Assembly: GCA_030704615.1 (NCBI GenBank)
Contig: CM060732.1
Coordinates: 25,670,001-25,730,000, forward strand
Length of the DNA stretch: 60,000 nt
Direction: 5' to 3'
From: Takakia lepidozioides
Lineage: Eukaryota > Streptophyta > Takakiopsida > Takakiales > Takakiaceae
In this document: piece after piece, positions 1-11,299 of the stretch
How the letters are laid out: each line of letters starts with the position of its first letter
Numbering within the stretch: the stretch's first letter is position 1
Translations under genes and position numbers: made by a program
The notes under the pieces: model-generated
Databases searched by the model: none
What the model saw: the letters and a program-made list of their open reading frames with translations, nothing else
Told to the model about the DNA's origin: nothing

Positions 1-73
1 TTTACACTCTCTCAAAAGTCTCTAGGCTGACTTGGCCTCTCATTTTTTAATATTAGCATCTTCAATACACCTA

Positions 74-690
74 TGGGCCCCACCAGTACGGCCCGTGGGG
101 TGAGCTCATAAGCCCACCGCCCATTCACCGGGTCGGCCAGATTCTGAAATTTTTCTAAGTCCTTGTTCATCTACCGCGGTGGACCTTCTAGCGGACTGGG
201 CAGACCCTCCAACAGATCGACTCCAACCTTTGAGCGGACTGACATACCTTCCAGCAAACCGACGAGCGGATTGGGCACACCCTCCAACAGACCTTCGAAC
301 GGACTGACTCTAACCTTCGAGCGGGTTTGCAGACCCTTCGACAAAATATATATTTAATAACACACATTGCTGCCATAGTACAACCTAACAATATTTGAAC
401 ACCCAGCCTCATGTTTGTTATTTTGTTGCTCTTAACCACCACACTACCCACCGCTTTCTACAAAATTTTAAAATAACTAATGCTTTATGTGTAAATTGTG
501 GGCCCAACATACTAGCTTATGTGTTTTGTGGGCCCCAGCAGACTAGCTTGCCGGGACCCGGCCAGGGTGCTCCGACCCTATGCGACCCCTCTGTCACACG
601 CGGGGCCTGCCACAGCCACACGGGCGGGCATTGAAGACGCTAATATTGTTCAATGAGAAGTGCTAACTTGGGGCGATTTTGGTGAAAATC
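74..690. repeat. Dispersed repeat A, copy 1
   Basis: This stretch matches 7338-8480 in the same order: a block with 'ccagtacggccc', a short array of 'gagcggactg' units, an AT-rich part, a 'gtgggcccaaca' block and a terminal GC-rich block ending near 'caatgagaag'. The segment at about 390-465 read on the minus strand has a tRNA-like B box (gttcaaat), so a SINE-like origin for part of it is possible. No protein is recognised. The family is unknown to me. Confidence 0.6.
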
Positions 691-999
691 ATACATAATC
701 TCTTTTTACAAGCCAAAAAAATAATTTTCATCGCATGATTTAACCTTTGAAATCGTACGATGCTTATTCTTCCTCGTCCATTTAATTGCCATTCATCCAT
801 TCAACTATTTGACATGTGTATATATCTCGCACAACCATAGGTCGCTATGTGTATTTATGTACTCAATTTAATATGTCTAAATAGTCATAAATAAATAAAT
901 GTGTCATCTTATTGTAGTCTTGCATATGACTATCAGTCATATCAACCATCATACTGCAATTGGTCAATGAACTTTGATCGTAGATTGTGGTCATGTAGA
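691..999. other. AT-rich spacer, nothing recognised
   Basis: Low-complexity AT-rich DNA between repeat A and the LINE-B fragment. I see no coding or structural signal. Confidence 0.5.
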
Positions 1000-2535
1000 T
1001 ATTAATCTGTCTGAATGCCCTGGAATTCAGGACATTGTGGGCATACACCCTAACTCTGATCCTACACGTCCAACACCCTCTTCATACAGACATACCGACA
1101 TCTTTTTTCACCAACTTGAACAGTTGCTAACCATAATTCATAAAATGAAGGCCACCATCGATTACCCAGATACACCCCCCCCCCCCCACACCCACACAAC
1201 CACCACATCTAAACAAACAAAGCTTGGGGCATGGCGCAACTGCCTCCACCCCCCCCCCGCCCCCCCCCCAAGTCCATCTACTCAAAGTCCGCTCGCACAT
1301 TGGCATCCATGGTAATGAGAAGGCAGACCTACTCGCTCAGTTCACGGTGCCTCCCAACTCACAGCTGAACCCACGAACAACCTTATCCACATTGCCTACA
1401 CCCACCCTGTCTGGTTTATACACCCCGTCCCGGACCCCCCTGCACCTAGACCAGTCCGAAACCTTCTGACAACTCTGACCAGAGAAGCAAATAAACAAGC
1501 TGCAGCTCGGCCATACCAAAATACAAATAAAAAAATGGACTTAGTCCAATGTACTGCACCATAAACTCTCAAATCATTTATGGCTAACCAAAATTACCAC
1601 TGACGAACAAATCTGACAAACACTCAAATTCAGATATGCCCAATACATGGGCCACCAGCGCAAATACATATTCTGGCCACATCTGTTCCCATCCCCATAC
1701 TGTCCATTATGTTCAAATACCCACCAAGCTCGTGACACTTGGCCACATCTCCTCAGCCAGTATACGCACCCGATCATACATGACCTTCATATCATGCGAC
1801 ATAACCAGACAGTCTGGCATCTCCATAAACTCTTTTAACACGTACTGTAACCCGATGGTTCTCGCTCATGAATGCTGGCACCTACCAAGGTCGGCCACCC
1901 GACCACACTATGCCACCGTGGCTGCTACCATGCATATGTACCCCGTTCACCATGCTCATGCCCCGCTAGGTTCTGCCCGGATATACTTCTTGTGCAAGGC
2001 CTACCCGTTAACACTCCACCACCCACCTCACCATCACCACAATTCAACATTCATTTCATTGAATTCACATTCTATCATGATCGATACCCCACCGACTCAA
2101 TCTTAGAAAAACGTTAAAAATATGCCTCGCTTATCCTTGCAATCCGAAGGCGTGGCTGGAAAACCGGCCCGCTAACCGTCATCACCGCCGGTACTCGAGG
2201 CGGCATTCATAATGCCAGTATCAATGTCATTCACGATAACTTCAAAATTCCCATACTACCCATCCACAAATGCTTCAAAGCAATTCATATCATGGCACTC
2301 CGTCACCAACAAACGCCAATTGGAATCCGGCGCTTCAATTGCACCCTAGGTCCCCCAGGGTACCCCTTGGTACCCATGGGTACCATCGACTCCCCTATTT
2401 TCTACGGTCACCTGGTGTCCCACATGACACCCTTCTTTTATAGGGCCAGGGGGCAGTACCCGCAAGGCGAAGTGGCTCTTAGTTACGCCGGCTTCGGTCG
2501 GAGTCTTCTCTCTTTCTGGGCATATACGACTCTGT
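1000..2535 (+). mobile_element. LINE family B, 3' end, copy 1 (5'-truncated, degenerate)
   Basis: Conceptual translation shows the end of a LINE RNase H domain near 1270-1345 (KVRSHIGIHGNEKADLLAQF). A Cys-His cluster (CPLCSNTHQARDTWPHLLS) follows at about 1700-1765. A C-terminal domain at about 2085-2280 carries short islands such as RGW..GPLTVITAGTRGGIHNASI. Frame changes separate these islands, so no intact ORF remains. The segment 1840-2520 is repeated at 19788-20465, including the 3' tail with repeated ggtaccc and 'cgcaaggcgaagtggctcttagtta'. RNase H plus a terminal zinc knuckle suits an I/Tad-like or related LINE; the clade is not determined. Confidence 0.7.
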
Positions 2536-4170
2536 GTCGTGTTTGTAGTGATATATGCCAATGAATATCGAAAACAGTTGAGTCAAAATGTTAGGTGGGG
2601 AGAAGAAATGCCAAAAGTGCCGCCTCAACTTTCTCCCGATCATATATTGTTGTTGTTGCATAGCGCATAGTAAGAGAATTTTTAATTAGATAATGGTTTA
2701 GGTTCCAAATTTTTATTTTCTAAGGGGGCCTTGCTTGCAGAGCCCACCAAAGGGAGGCAAAAGAAACCTAATAAAATGTATAGCCCCCTTACCCTCGATA
2801 TATAGTCTTTGGAGGCGGTGGTGGAGCCTTCTAGAAGGGGCCCACCGCCTCATCCCCCTGCTTCTGGAAACCTCTAGAAGTAGAAGGAAGGATAGGTGTT
2901 GGATGGAGCCCTTGACGAACTTGCACGAATAATGTCAAAAGCTAGCCTTAACCCACCAAGATCCAATCCCATGGTGGATGCTTGAAAGTTCGTATAGTGA
3001 ATGTAATGGTATTTGGGTATGTTGTTATTGGTTGATGCGGCTTGTGAAAATTGAACATTGGCCGAGCGCCCCTCCCATGCCCTATAAAAAAAAACCATAC
3101 AAGTGTCTACCTCCTATCCACCCTCCTACTTCTATGCTAGCCTCCTCCCGCAGTGTCGGGTTGCGTGACCTTCCCAAACTGGGCAAATGAGTTGGGGTAC
3201 ATAGTGCTGAACTCCAAAGGACCAGTTGCCAAGATATTGGTCAAAAGCAAGCTCAAAATAATTCCAAGATACTAGTTCCAATAACAACATTGTCCAAGTT
3301 GTATGGTACAGTAGCCCAAGGGAATGGTTATGTCACCCATTGCGGTGTTCTCATTTTCAAAGAAAATATCACCAAAAACTGGATTAAACTGATTCGAACA
3401 TGCCAGCTTAGATTCTCAAATTTTTTTTTTTTTACTGAATTGCCTGAATCTGCCACATATATTGGAGAAATATGACAAGTTCTTTCCAGGTATACATTGG
3501 TGTCAATTGGAATGACAGTTCCCTTATGATGTTACAATAGAGTGATCAGGAAATTGAGTTGATGGGTTGCCAGTAGCAAATCATGGTTGTAACTTGAATG
3601 GTAAATCTGGCATCAAGTATACAATCTACAAGGGCCTCACAATAGATACAGAGGAAGATGAGTTATATATAAAAAAACTGCTTCTATTGCCTAGATCAAT
3701 CTTCCAAAACAGACTCACTTGGCACAGATTCTAAGGAGTGATTGGGTTGTCAACAGCCTTCACGAGTGTTCCTTTTGTCCTTTTGACTGATTGTGTCTAA
3801 GTTGGAGTTCTTGTGCCACGAGTGCTCCTAGGCCTGCGACGACCCCAGTCCAGCTCTGCTTCTCTAACCTCATTGCTAAGTCCAAAAGGCCAGCAGCATG
3901 ACGTCCTTCCTGCTTCATGTAGAAACCTACAAGATGCGCAAAGAATTGAACTTCAATATTAAGCAAATTGCCCCACAAGCTTTCGAGCTTTTGCAGACAC
4001 ACTGCAACATGGACTACGAGTTCAATATTGAACAAATTGTGCCCCATTCAGTGAGAGCGGTGATTGTCATTAGACACTTCCTGCTATAGCCTTGCGGCCA
4101 AAGATCCAGTGCCCAGGTTATCGATTGGTGAGTTTGCAGGTTTGTGCCTATTCCCTATCTACCAACTTCA
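2536..4170. other. Unassigned region, no gene recognised
   Basis: Short ORFs on both strands resemble no family I recognise. A TATA-like run (cctataaaaaaaaacc) lies near 3080. A minus-strand ORF at 3760-4047 has even codon use but no recognisable motif. This may be decayed transposon or an intron of the minus-strand gene at 4458-6223. Confidence 0.4.
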
Positions 4171-4173
4171 AAA

Positions 4174-4310
4174 ATCTCGAGGCTGAGCCAAGGCTCAACC
4201 CCTTTCACACTCTCGGCACTAGACTGAATTTAAACTTAGGGCAGGATTAAGCCTACCTTTCAGTAGCAAACAGAATCAGAGAGGAAGGGGGATCGCAAAT
4301 GCCCGTGAGT
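4174..4310 (+). mobile_element. LINE family A mosaic fragment
   Basis: Two short pieces match the LINE-A copy in the GIF intron, in swapped order. A piece like 29515-29535 (tctcgaggctgagcc) precedes one like 29297-29370 (ctcggcactagactga, then the cagaag/cagagaggaa part). It is a rearranged scrap, not coding. Confidence 0.65.
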
Positions 4311-4457
4311 GGTTGCCTCTATACTTCATGAATACTCACGGTGATCCTGGGCCATCTTATACCCTCATCAAGACGAGTACTCTCCAAAAGGTGGGAATTT
4401 GCATGTACGAAGCTCAGGTCGATATTAGATGAGGAGGAGGCATTGAGCTCTTACTAC

Positions 4458-4564
4458 CTTTTGCTGATATGACGGCCAAGGCAACTGTTCTTGCACTTGC
4501 GGCCCTCGGGCATTGCACCCATGGCATCCTTCACGCATCTCTTACAATATGCCCGTCCGCATAC
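4458..4564 (-). CDS. Cys-rich exon resembling extra-large G protein (XLG)
   Basis: Translation of this minus-strand exon gives VCGRAYCKRCVKDAMGAMPE, continuing GRKCKNSC..ISKR. Plant XLG proteins have a Cys-rich segment between their N-terminal region and Galpha-like domain, with the hallmark C-x2-C...C-x2-C...AMGSMPEGRKC. The exon has an acceptor (atgcag) at 4566-4565 and a donor (gtagta) starting at 4457. It is 35 codons plus two bases. XLGs are plant-specific signalling proteins that act at the plasma membrane and in the nucleus. Neither the upstream CxxC half of the motif nor the Galpha domain was found in the window, so the gene is partial, decayed or has long introns. Its start phase fits the exon at 5282-6223. 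The assignment rests on one short motif. Confidence 0.6.
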
Positions 4565-5281
4565 CTGCATTTCATATTCATCCAAGCCGAACATTATAAT
4601 ACATGATAAACACGATCGTAGAAGAATGAGTATATATATGTACCAAGTACTCTGGAAAAATAGTAGCAAGAGTCTTTGAACCATAAATTTAGCGGTATCA
4701 ATTGAGCTTGCGCTGGTCGAGCTATAGTACACGTATACGCTAGTGTTTCAACTTCTACTAAGTATGACATCGATCACATGTGTAGAAGTAGCATACCAGA
4801 TTAATCCTCTAGTTCGTGTTCTGCTGTTGCTGAAGTACTATCGAACGTTGTCTGTAAACTATCACGATCAGGCATGTTTAAATGTGATTTAACCAAGCAG
4901 ACTTGTGTAAATCTCACCACGAGGACTCCGCTTGATGGCTCCAAGGTTTTACCCGAGGCTCCGAATAACGGGAATGTTAACTGACTTGAGGATATTTGGG
5001 GACATCCAATTTAACTAGTGTATGAATGAAGACTCCATTAATCCTAGTATTGCTGTAAGAAGACAAGTGGAACGGCCTAATTGCTGGATTGTGAGCAAGA
5101 AACATCTTCAGAATAACACGTGATTCAAAGGATCCTGGGTTCACCGTCCTCAAGGGATTGAATCCAGAAAAAACAGAGAAGAGAATAGTACCAGGCAACG
5201 AGCCTTGAAGAAGAGGATGTAAGAAGAACAGGTAGAACACCGATTGGACGGATGCACTTGCAGCACAGTATCAAAGGCCAC

Positions 5282-6223
5282 CTGGTTCTGCTTAGATCCT
5301 GTGGTTTCATGTGGAATCCCGGTCTCAGCATCCCCGGGCTCCGTCTTTGTAGGGTTTGATCCCATAGAGGCTCCGAAAGAAGCTCGAGGGGATCCCCTCG
5401 GGGAGCGCCTCTGGGAGTTTTGTGGTGCATCACTGTAGGGTCGTGGACTTTCTCTGGGAGATACTCGGGGCGACCGCTTGGGAGACTTGAGGATGCCCAT
5501 GGACCTGGAGGACGCCGTGGGAGAGTGCCCCGTATGAGTGTAATATTCAAAAGGCTGTATAGGGGCAGCTGTCGGGAACCCAATGCCATATCCCACATCC
5601 GAGGACATGGAACTGGCATAATAATTAGGTCCGGGAATTCGAGTGGGAGAGAACTCACTCTGGCAGTAAGGAAACTTGCCCGGGGAGGCAGGGGTTGAAG
5701 ACTTCGACGACGCAGGGTTATACTCTGATGATGACTTATGGGATCCCTTCCTTTGGGCCCCTCGATAATTTTTTCTCTCTAATTTCCTGCTTTTCTCAGA
5801 AGGAAGTCGGATTGCATCTGATTCTGTGTAGTATTCAGCGGAGTCCTCTGACAGGTTTTCCATAGGCGGCAGATCGCGGCCGGGCTTGATTTTCTCCACC
5901 ATATCCTTCAAAGAAAGCTCCACCAGAGATGGGTCCATTGTCTCATACATTCTGTACAGCTCCTCGGCCTTGGCTTTCGAACCTGGCGGTGGCGGGGTAA
6001 AGGTACTGTCCCCTGGCCGCCACAATTTAGGCGAGTCAGGTGTCAACTGCATGTCTCCAATTGCGGTCGCACCACTAGTCCGACTCGACAGACTCCCCGT
6101 CGCCGGGGCACCACTGGCAGGTGCAAGCTGCTGGAACAAGCCGTCATTTAACACCAAGCTGCCATCCAAGCCTGTCCCTTCTCTGATACCGTGGTGACCA
6201 TTCCCTTCACTATCTCTTACCAT
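5282..6223 (-). CDS. Ser/Pro/Arg-rich hypothetical protein, first exon
   Basis: Open reading frame from an ATG at 6223 (minus). It stays open to 5150, but a plausible splice donor (CAG|GTGGCC) ends the exon at 5282, giving exactly 314 codons. Residues about 80-120 form a compact segment with KAEELYRMYETMDPSLVELS and then KDMVEKIKPGRDLPP. The remainder is low complexity, with SPKRSPRVSPRESPR-type repeats. No transmembrane segment or signal peptide is seen. I do not recognise the family. Because its phase fits the XLG-like exon at 4458-4564 on the same strand, it could be the N-terminal exon of that gene; XLG N-termini are long, disordered and poorly conserved. That link is inference. The base composition and long open frame support a real exon. 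Confidence 0.55.
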
Positions 6224-7337
6224 CGCTCAGATGGGCGGGCCTGCGTCGCCCTCTGAATGGAAACAACTTCGGATAGATCTCTCTATCTGGAGGTCTGCAG
6301 TCTCTTTTGAATCTTAAGTTTTGAAGACATGTGCTCTCAAATGACTGACTCTCTTTGTCTGCCCAGGTGAACATTCACGTGTCCAAATAAAAATGAGGAC
6401 TGTACTGCCGAGCACTACGCACTCAAATAGATCGAGCTAGCCCAATTCAAAGACTGCAATTTAAGGATCATATGAAGATTTTTTGAAGCTGTCACTTGAG
6501 TAGCACAATTGTGCCAACGCTGCACAATATAGGTCGTAAGTCGCGACATTAATTAGAGCTCACCGATCCAATTGTTGCTCAATGCATGAACTCCATAGAT
6601 CTAGTCTGAACGCCAGCTAACTCTGCACTACTCAAATAGCACGATCACATCCTGCTCGCTTCACGCTCGGTACTCATGACTAAAAACCAAACATTTGGCA
6701 TCGCCTATATCTAGAATCAAGTAGGATTTCCAACTTGCAGGATGTCGTGTTGCAAAGGGCAGCACTTGAAAACACAGGACGATACGAGAGGAAGGAGGCA
6801 GGAGTACTATGACATACCATCGGCAGCACCATCATGACAGCCGCGTCGACGAGCACAGTCTCAATTTTCCGGGGCCAAGGAAGACTCACGAATCCAACAC
6901 TGGTCACCAGGGATTCAAATCTCAAAACCATCCGAAAAGACCGTGTGGCGCAGCACTACAGTATATGCCACGATGCACTTGCTGCAGATCTATAGATGAT
7001 GGGCGCATGCATATACACATCCGATCGGCACTTCGACTAGTGCAATATCCAGAGCTCTTTTCCCTGCTAGCTCATTCAGCCCGTGCTGGCCCGCACCTCC
7101 TTCAGTTTTTGTCTTCCTCGGGCTACCACAGGAGGAGAGAAAGTCTAGATCGGAAGCTGATATCATGCATTCAGCTCGCAGATATAGTCAGGCGGGCCCC
7201 AGCTTGCATCGCTTTCCTTGTCGTATTCGGATCCGTGCTGGCAACGCGTATTGTAATGCAAGTCAAAGACCTCCCCAGGTGGGGGCACGCAATCCATCCA
7301 CGCACACAACTCAAGGTCCTTTAATAATTGGGACTTG
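6224..7337. other. Upstream region of the 6223 gene, nothing else recognised
   Basis: Contains the 5' flank of the minus-strand gene starting at 6223. No coding homology or repeat was recognised. The open frame 6809-7324 (+) has no motif I can name. Confidence 0.4.
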
Positions 7338-8480
7338 AATGCCCCGCCAGTACGGCCCATGGGGTGAGCTCATGAACCCCCCCCCCTTTCACCAGGTCTA
7401 GATTCTGAATTTTTTTGTAAGTCCTAGTTCTTTAACTGCGGACCTTCTAACGGACCGGCCAAACCCTCGACAGACCGACTCCAACTGGCGAGCGGATTGG
7501 CGAGCGGACTGACCAGCAGATTGGCGATCGGCGAGCGGACTGGCGAGCGGACTCAACATACGAGCGGACTGACCAGACGAGCGCCTAACAGACCCTCCTC
7601 AAACAAAATATATATTTATAATTAAAACACGTTACCGCCACAATTCCACTTGCCTGGATTTGAACAGCAAACCTCACGTTCATCACAAGTTGCTCTTTAC
7701 AATCACACTATCCGCTGCTTTCTACACACTCTTGAAATAATTAATTATTTATGTACATTTTTCAGGTGTTTTGTGGGCCCAACACACTCACTCCCCTCTC
7801 CCTTCCCCTACGCACGCCCTGGGACGGCATTGACAATCGAATCCACGAACACAAAGTCGGAGCGAAAATGAGGGGAGCACGGTGAAAAAGCTCCAACTTG
7901 CCGTCTGTGCACAAATGTGTCATCATGAAATGAAAAGCACAACAACTCTTCCGAAGGTTACAGTAGGCTTGACATCATTTTGCATAGATGGAGAGCCTAC
8001 TGTGACATCCAGAATGACCGTAAGGCTTTTCGCACATGGGTGGACATTCCGTTCGAACGCCAGGAAGTCCGCAAGTGGTCGCATATTACACAGACAACGA
8101 AAGAAAGATCCAGCAGGCAGATTAGAATGTCAGGCGAACTCATGGAATGCTGGCGAGCGCTGCTGCATGAAATGAGACAGGGCGCATTCCTCGCTGGAGA
8201 ACAACCATCCGTGAACACCCGGGATTGAGTAAGGGGAGCGGGGGAGCCGCTATTGCAAGATAGCCGAACAAAGCAACGTCTATGAAAACTGAGAAGAGCA
8301 TACATATATATATATATATATAGCGATGAACGGTGACGATACAGCCACGTGTCTCAGACTGACCCCCTCGGGTAGGGGTCGCCCCACCCTACGCGACCCC
8401 ATGTGCCACCCGCGGGCCCCGCCACAACCACGCGTGCCTGCATTCAAGTCCCAATTATCAATGAGAAGCCAACTCAAGGC
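7338..8480. repeat. Dispersed repeat A, copy 2 (with internal extra DNA)
   Basis: Matches copy 1 (74-690) at both ends: 'ccagtacggccc' and the 'gagcggactg' array at 7440-7580, then 'gtgggcccaaca' near 7775, then the GC-rich terminal block at 8350-8475. About 500 bases (roughly 7800-8330) are absent from copy 1. The minus strand of about 7640-7735 looks tRNA-like, with B box gttcaaatcc and a weak A box, supporting a SINE-derived module. Confidence 0.6.
8302..8322. repeat. (AT)n microsatellite
   Basis: Alternating t/a tract read directly from the sequence. Confidence 0.9.
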
Positions 8481-8633
8481 TGCAGGCGGGCCCGCTGCAA
8501 CAACTGTTCTTCCTGCATCGCTTTGCGTACATCGCCACCTTCGTCTCTCTGACCCCACACAAATTGGTCAACTTTTTAGTAGCTGCCATGTGGACTTCGG
8601 ATCCTCAGTGTAACAATCACACTACCTTATGAG

Positions 8634-8667
<34 letters not shown>

Positions 8668-9110
8668 TATTTATTTATTTTAAGGTTTTTTTGTTGTAAG
8701 TTGGTTTTATCTTGAATGCCAATTGGTTATTTTTTCTTTACCTTACAAATAAAGTTTTACAGGGCTACAATTCCCCTGTTCTCTAGAAAAAAAATTAATT
8801 TAATTATTTTGAAAGCCCCCCCCCAGTCCATTTTTTCAAGGTGGCACTTTCTTATATTTTAAATCATTGTTTGGGTGCCCGGCTTGGGTGAAAATCTATA
8901 AACAAGAAACGAAAAGTATTTTTAAGAACGAGTTTCTAATTTATGAGTTTGTCGTAAAATATGGCATGTTCGTTGGAAGCATAGATGCTATGTTTGACGT
9001 CTTTTCTTTTATTTATTTCTCTTAATTATATAAATGTAATCATTCGTTGGGTAGTGAAAGTCTATAATTAAGCAAACAAATCCTAAACATAGTTTTAATT
9101 CCCTCTCATT
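8481..9110. other. AT-rich spacer, nothing recognised
   Basis: Poly-T and AT-rich sequence without recognisable coding content. Confidence 0.5.
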
Positions 9111-9690
9111 TTTGAAAAATTGGGAGTTTATGTCTCACGTGACGTGTGGGCCAAGACGCGCACGAACGCACGGCCGTGGGGTCGCCCCTACGCCCGGCCC
9201 CTGCACCGGCCATCCGCGCAGCGCAGCGCTGTCGGCAGCACCGCACCCCCGGTCCGTAGCCCCCGGCCCGCGGTCGCCGATGTGTCCGCCGGTGCGCCCG
9301 TCCCTGCTAGGTCTGCCCGCCGTTGGGTCTGCCCAGGCTAGGTCTGTTGGGTCTGCCGGCAGAGCAGACTGAACCAACAGACCCAAGCGGACCCAGACCC
9401 TAGATGACCTGGCGCGCATCTGACCGTCAAGCCGCGCTGCCATCCTATCCGTCCGGATTTAGGGCATCGCATCGCAACCGCCAATCTGCGAGTGTTTCCT
9501 TGATCTTTTCCTCCCCTATGGTCTGTTCTTGCCGCCTGGCTTCCCTCCTTGCAAGAACGTGCGTGTTATCGTCCTTCGCTTCCACCTTTGCAGGTCGTAT
9601 TGCAGGTGCTGAAGTATGCGCGAAAGGGTACTGTAGTATATATGGCAGCGGCCGTCGATGCCCAACTTGAAAGCTTTCTTATACGTCCAT
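9111..9690. other. GC-rich segment, no gene recognised
   Basis: Strong shift to C/G-rich, Pro/Arg/Ala-coding composition in several frames at once, which is typical of composition-driven open frames rather than a gene. Repeats of 'gggtctgcc' and 'cagaccc' near 9325-9400 recall the repeat A family. Confidence 0.4.
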
Positions 9691-10890
9691 GTCATGATTT
9701 TGTTTGTGATTAGTTAGAAATAGTTATTTTTAACTAATTAGGACATTATATATTTTTATTTTTATTTTGTTGGCATTGGGACTTCATTTGGTTCCATGTG
9801 CCAAGTGAGGTGGCGAACCTCACTTGGGACGTGGGGAGGTTATCTCCACGTGAGACGTAGGCAGACTCGTCTTCTTCTAGTCGAGCCTCCCGAGGCCTCT
9901 CTCGCCGCCGTAGCTCTAGTACTTGAGATGGAGAGTGGGTGAGGTCTGTATGGTGGAGTCCTTTAGCAAAGGTGCCATTGGCTTGACTTATATAACGTGA
10001 TAGAGTGGTTTCCCCTCTTTTTACCATTTCCGTATCACTAGAAGAAGACCTGCTTACATCTATGAGTGCAAGGTATTAGCATAGTTAACACTTGTGTGTG
10101 GAAGAGAGCTTGATAGATAACTCTTAAGTTACAAGGTGTTGCAGGGTTTGCAAGAAGAAAGCCTTGTGGTGTTTATGTACAAGAGGAGGTCTTCAAGGAG
10201 AGCCCCATTGAAAAGTTTGAGAGCTTGTGAAGAAGCTTTTGTTCTGCAAGTGTTGCAGGGTTTGAGAAGTTCAAAAAGAGCTCGAGTGTTAAAGAAGCAA
10301 GCGGTGCATGTATGGAGCATGGTTTCAGCTTGTGAGAGTCTTCAACTTCAAGCTTAGGAGAGCTATGAATGGAGGTAGACATCTGATTTCTCTTTGGGGT
10401 AGAATAGTGTATTTGTAGAGCATGGGTTTCAATCCCAAGCTTGGGAAAAACATGTCTATGGAAGTGACAAGTGAGGGCTGAATTATGAGCTCTAAGAGGT
10501 GCACTATGGCCATGGAAGGAAGCACTATGAATGCATGCGATGGCTAGAAGAGGGTATGCCATAGAAAGCTCAATAGCTTGTTCTATACTTGTTTCAATAA
10601 GTTCTATAGAGAAAGAGAGTTTGTTGTGTGGCAAATAGCTTGCTCAGGGAGCTAGATGCACTCTTGGTGATCTATTGATGCTCAAGAAACCAAGAACAAC
10701 ACCTCTGGTTGCTCCATAGAAGCCATAGCTCGTTGCAGCAATCACAGAAGGCAAAGCGGCGCAAACCCTAGATTGGAAACGCTTGGGAACGCGTGTGAAC
10801 TCCTTGGGAACGCATATGAACGCTTGGGAACTCCTTGGGAACTCGTGGAAACGCATAGGAACGCATGGGAACATTGCCCCAGAATTGGGA
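9691..10890 (+). other. Possible LTR/leader DNA upstream of DNMT element 1 (unproven)
   Basis: Contains a TATA-like motif (cttatataac) at about 9985 and a starting tgt near 9689, but no matching second terminal repeat was found in the window. From about 10740 the sequence becomes a loose repeat of 'cttgggaac' units. No conserved protein is seen. Assignment to the retroelement is positional inference only. Confidence 0.25.
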
Positions 10891-10904
10891 GCACCACCAT
10901 TGTC

Positions 10905-11296
10905 AAATCGGATGAACTATTGAGCCAGTGGATGAAAATTGGCGCTCCTGGATGAGAGTTGGTTGCAGTGGATGAAACTGCGCCAGAGGATGAAATCTCA
11001 TCAGCGGATGAACTATTACGCTATCGGATGAAAAATCGTGGCGACGGAATGAAACTGTGCCAGCGGATGAAATCTCATCAGCGGATGAACTATCGCACTA
11101 TCGGATGAAAAATCGTGGCAATGGATGAAACTGCGTCAGCAGATGAAAAATCACGGTGACGGATGAAATCACGCCAGTGGATGAAATATCGCACCGACGG
11201 ATGAACTATAGCGGCGGATGAAGTATCGGACCTGCGGATGAGAAATCGCGGTTTTGGATGAAATTTGGTCAGTGACGGATGAAAAATCGACTGACT
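10905..11296. repeat. Tandem repeat, about 20-bp 'ggatgaa' unit with an 80-bp higher-order period
   Basis: About 19 units of roughly 20 bases, each containing ggatgaa (e.g. cagcggatgaaatctcat). Blocks of four units recur as a higher-order repeat of about 80 bases: the block starting near 10977 is echoed from about 11057. The spacers vary in sequence but keep their length. Confidence 0.85.
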
Positions 11297-11299
11297 ATG

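Noticed and set aside
5125-5658. Second minus-strand frame overlapping the Ser/Pro-rich exon
   Set aside because: It overlaps the longer frame starting at 6223, has a Pro/Leu-rich composition produced by frame shift, and shows no conserved motif.
9112-9443. GC-rich open frames on both strands
   Set aside because: Simultaneous openness in several frames reflects lack of A/T-rich stop codons; no conserved motif.
10905-11296. Regularly spaced short repeats that superficially look like a CRISPR array
   Set aside because: The unit is only about 20 bp, the repeated core is 7 bp, spacers are not unique, and a higher-order 80-bp period shows ordinary tandem duplication. The context is a plant nuclear genome.
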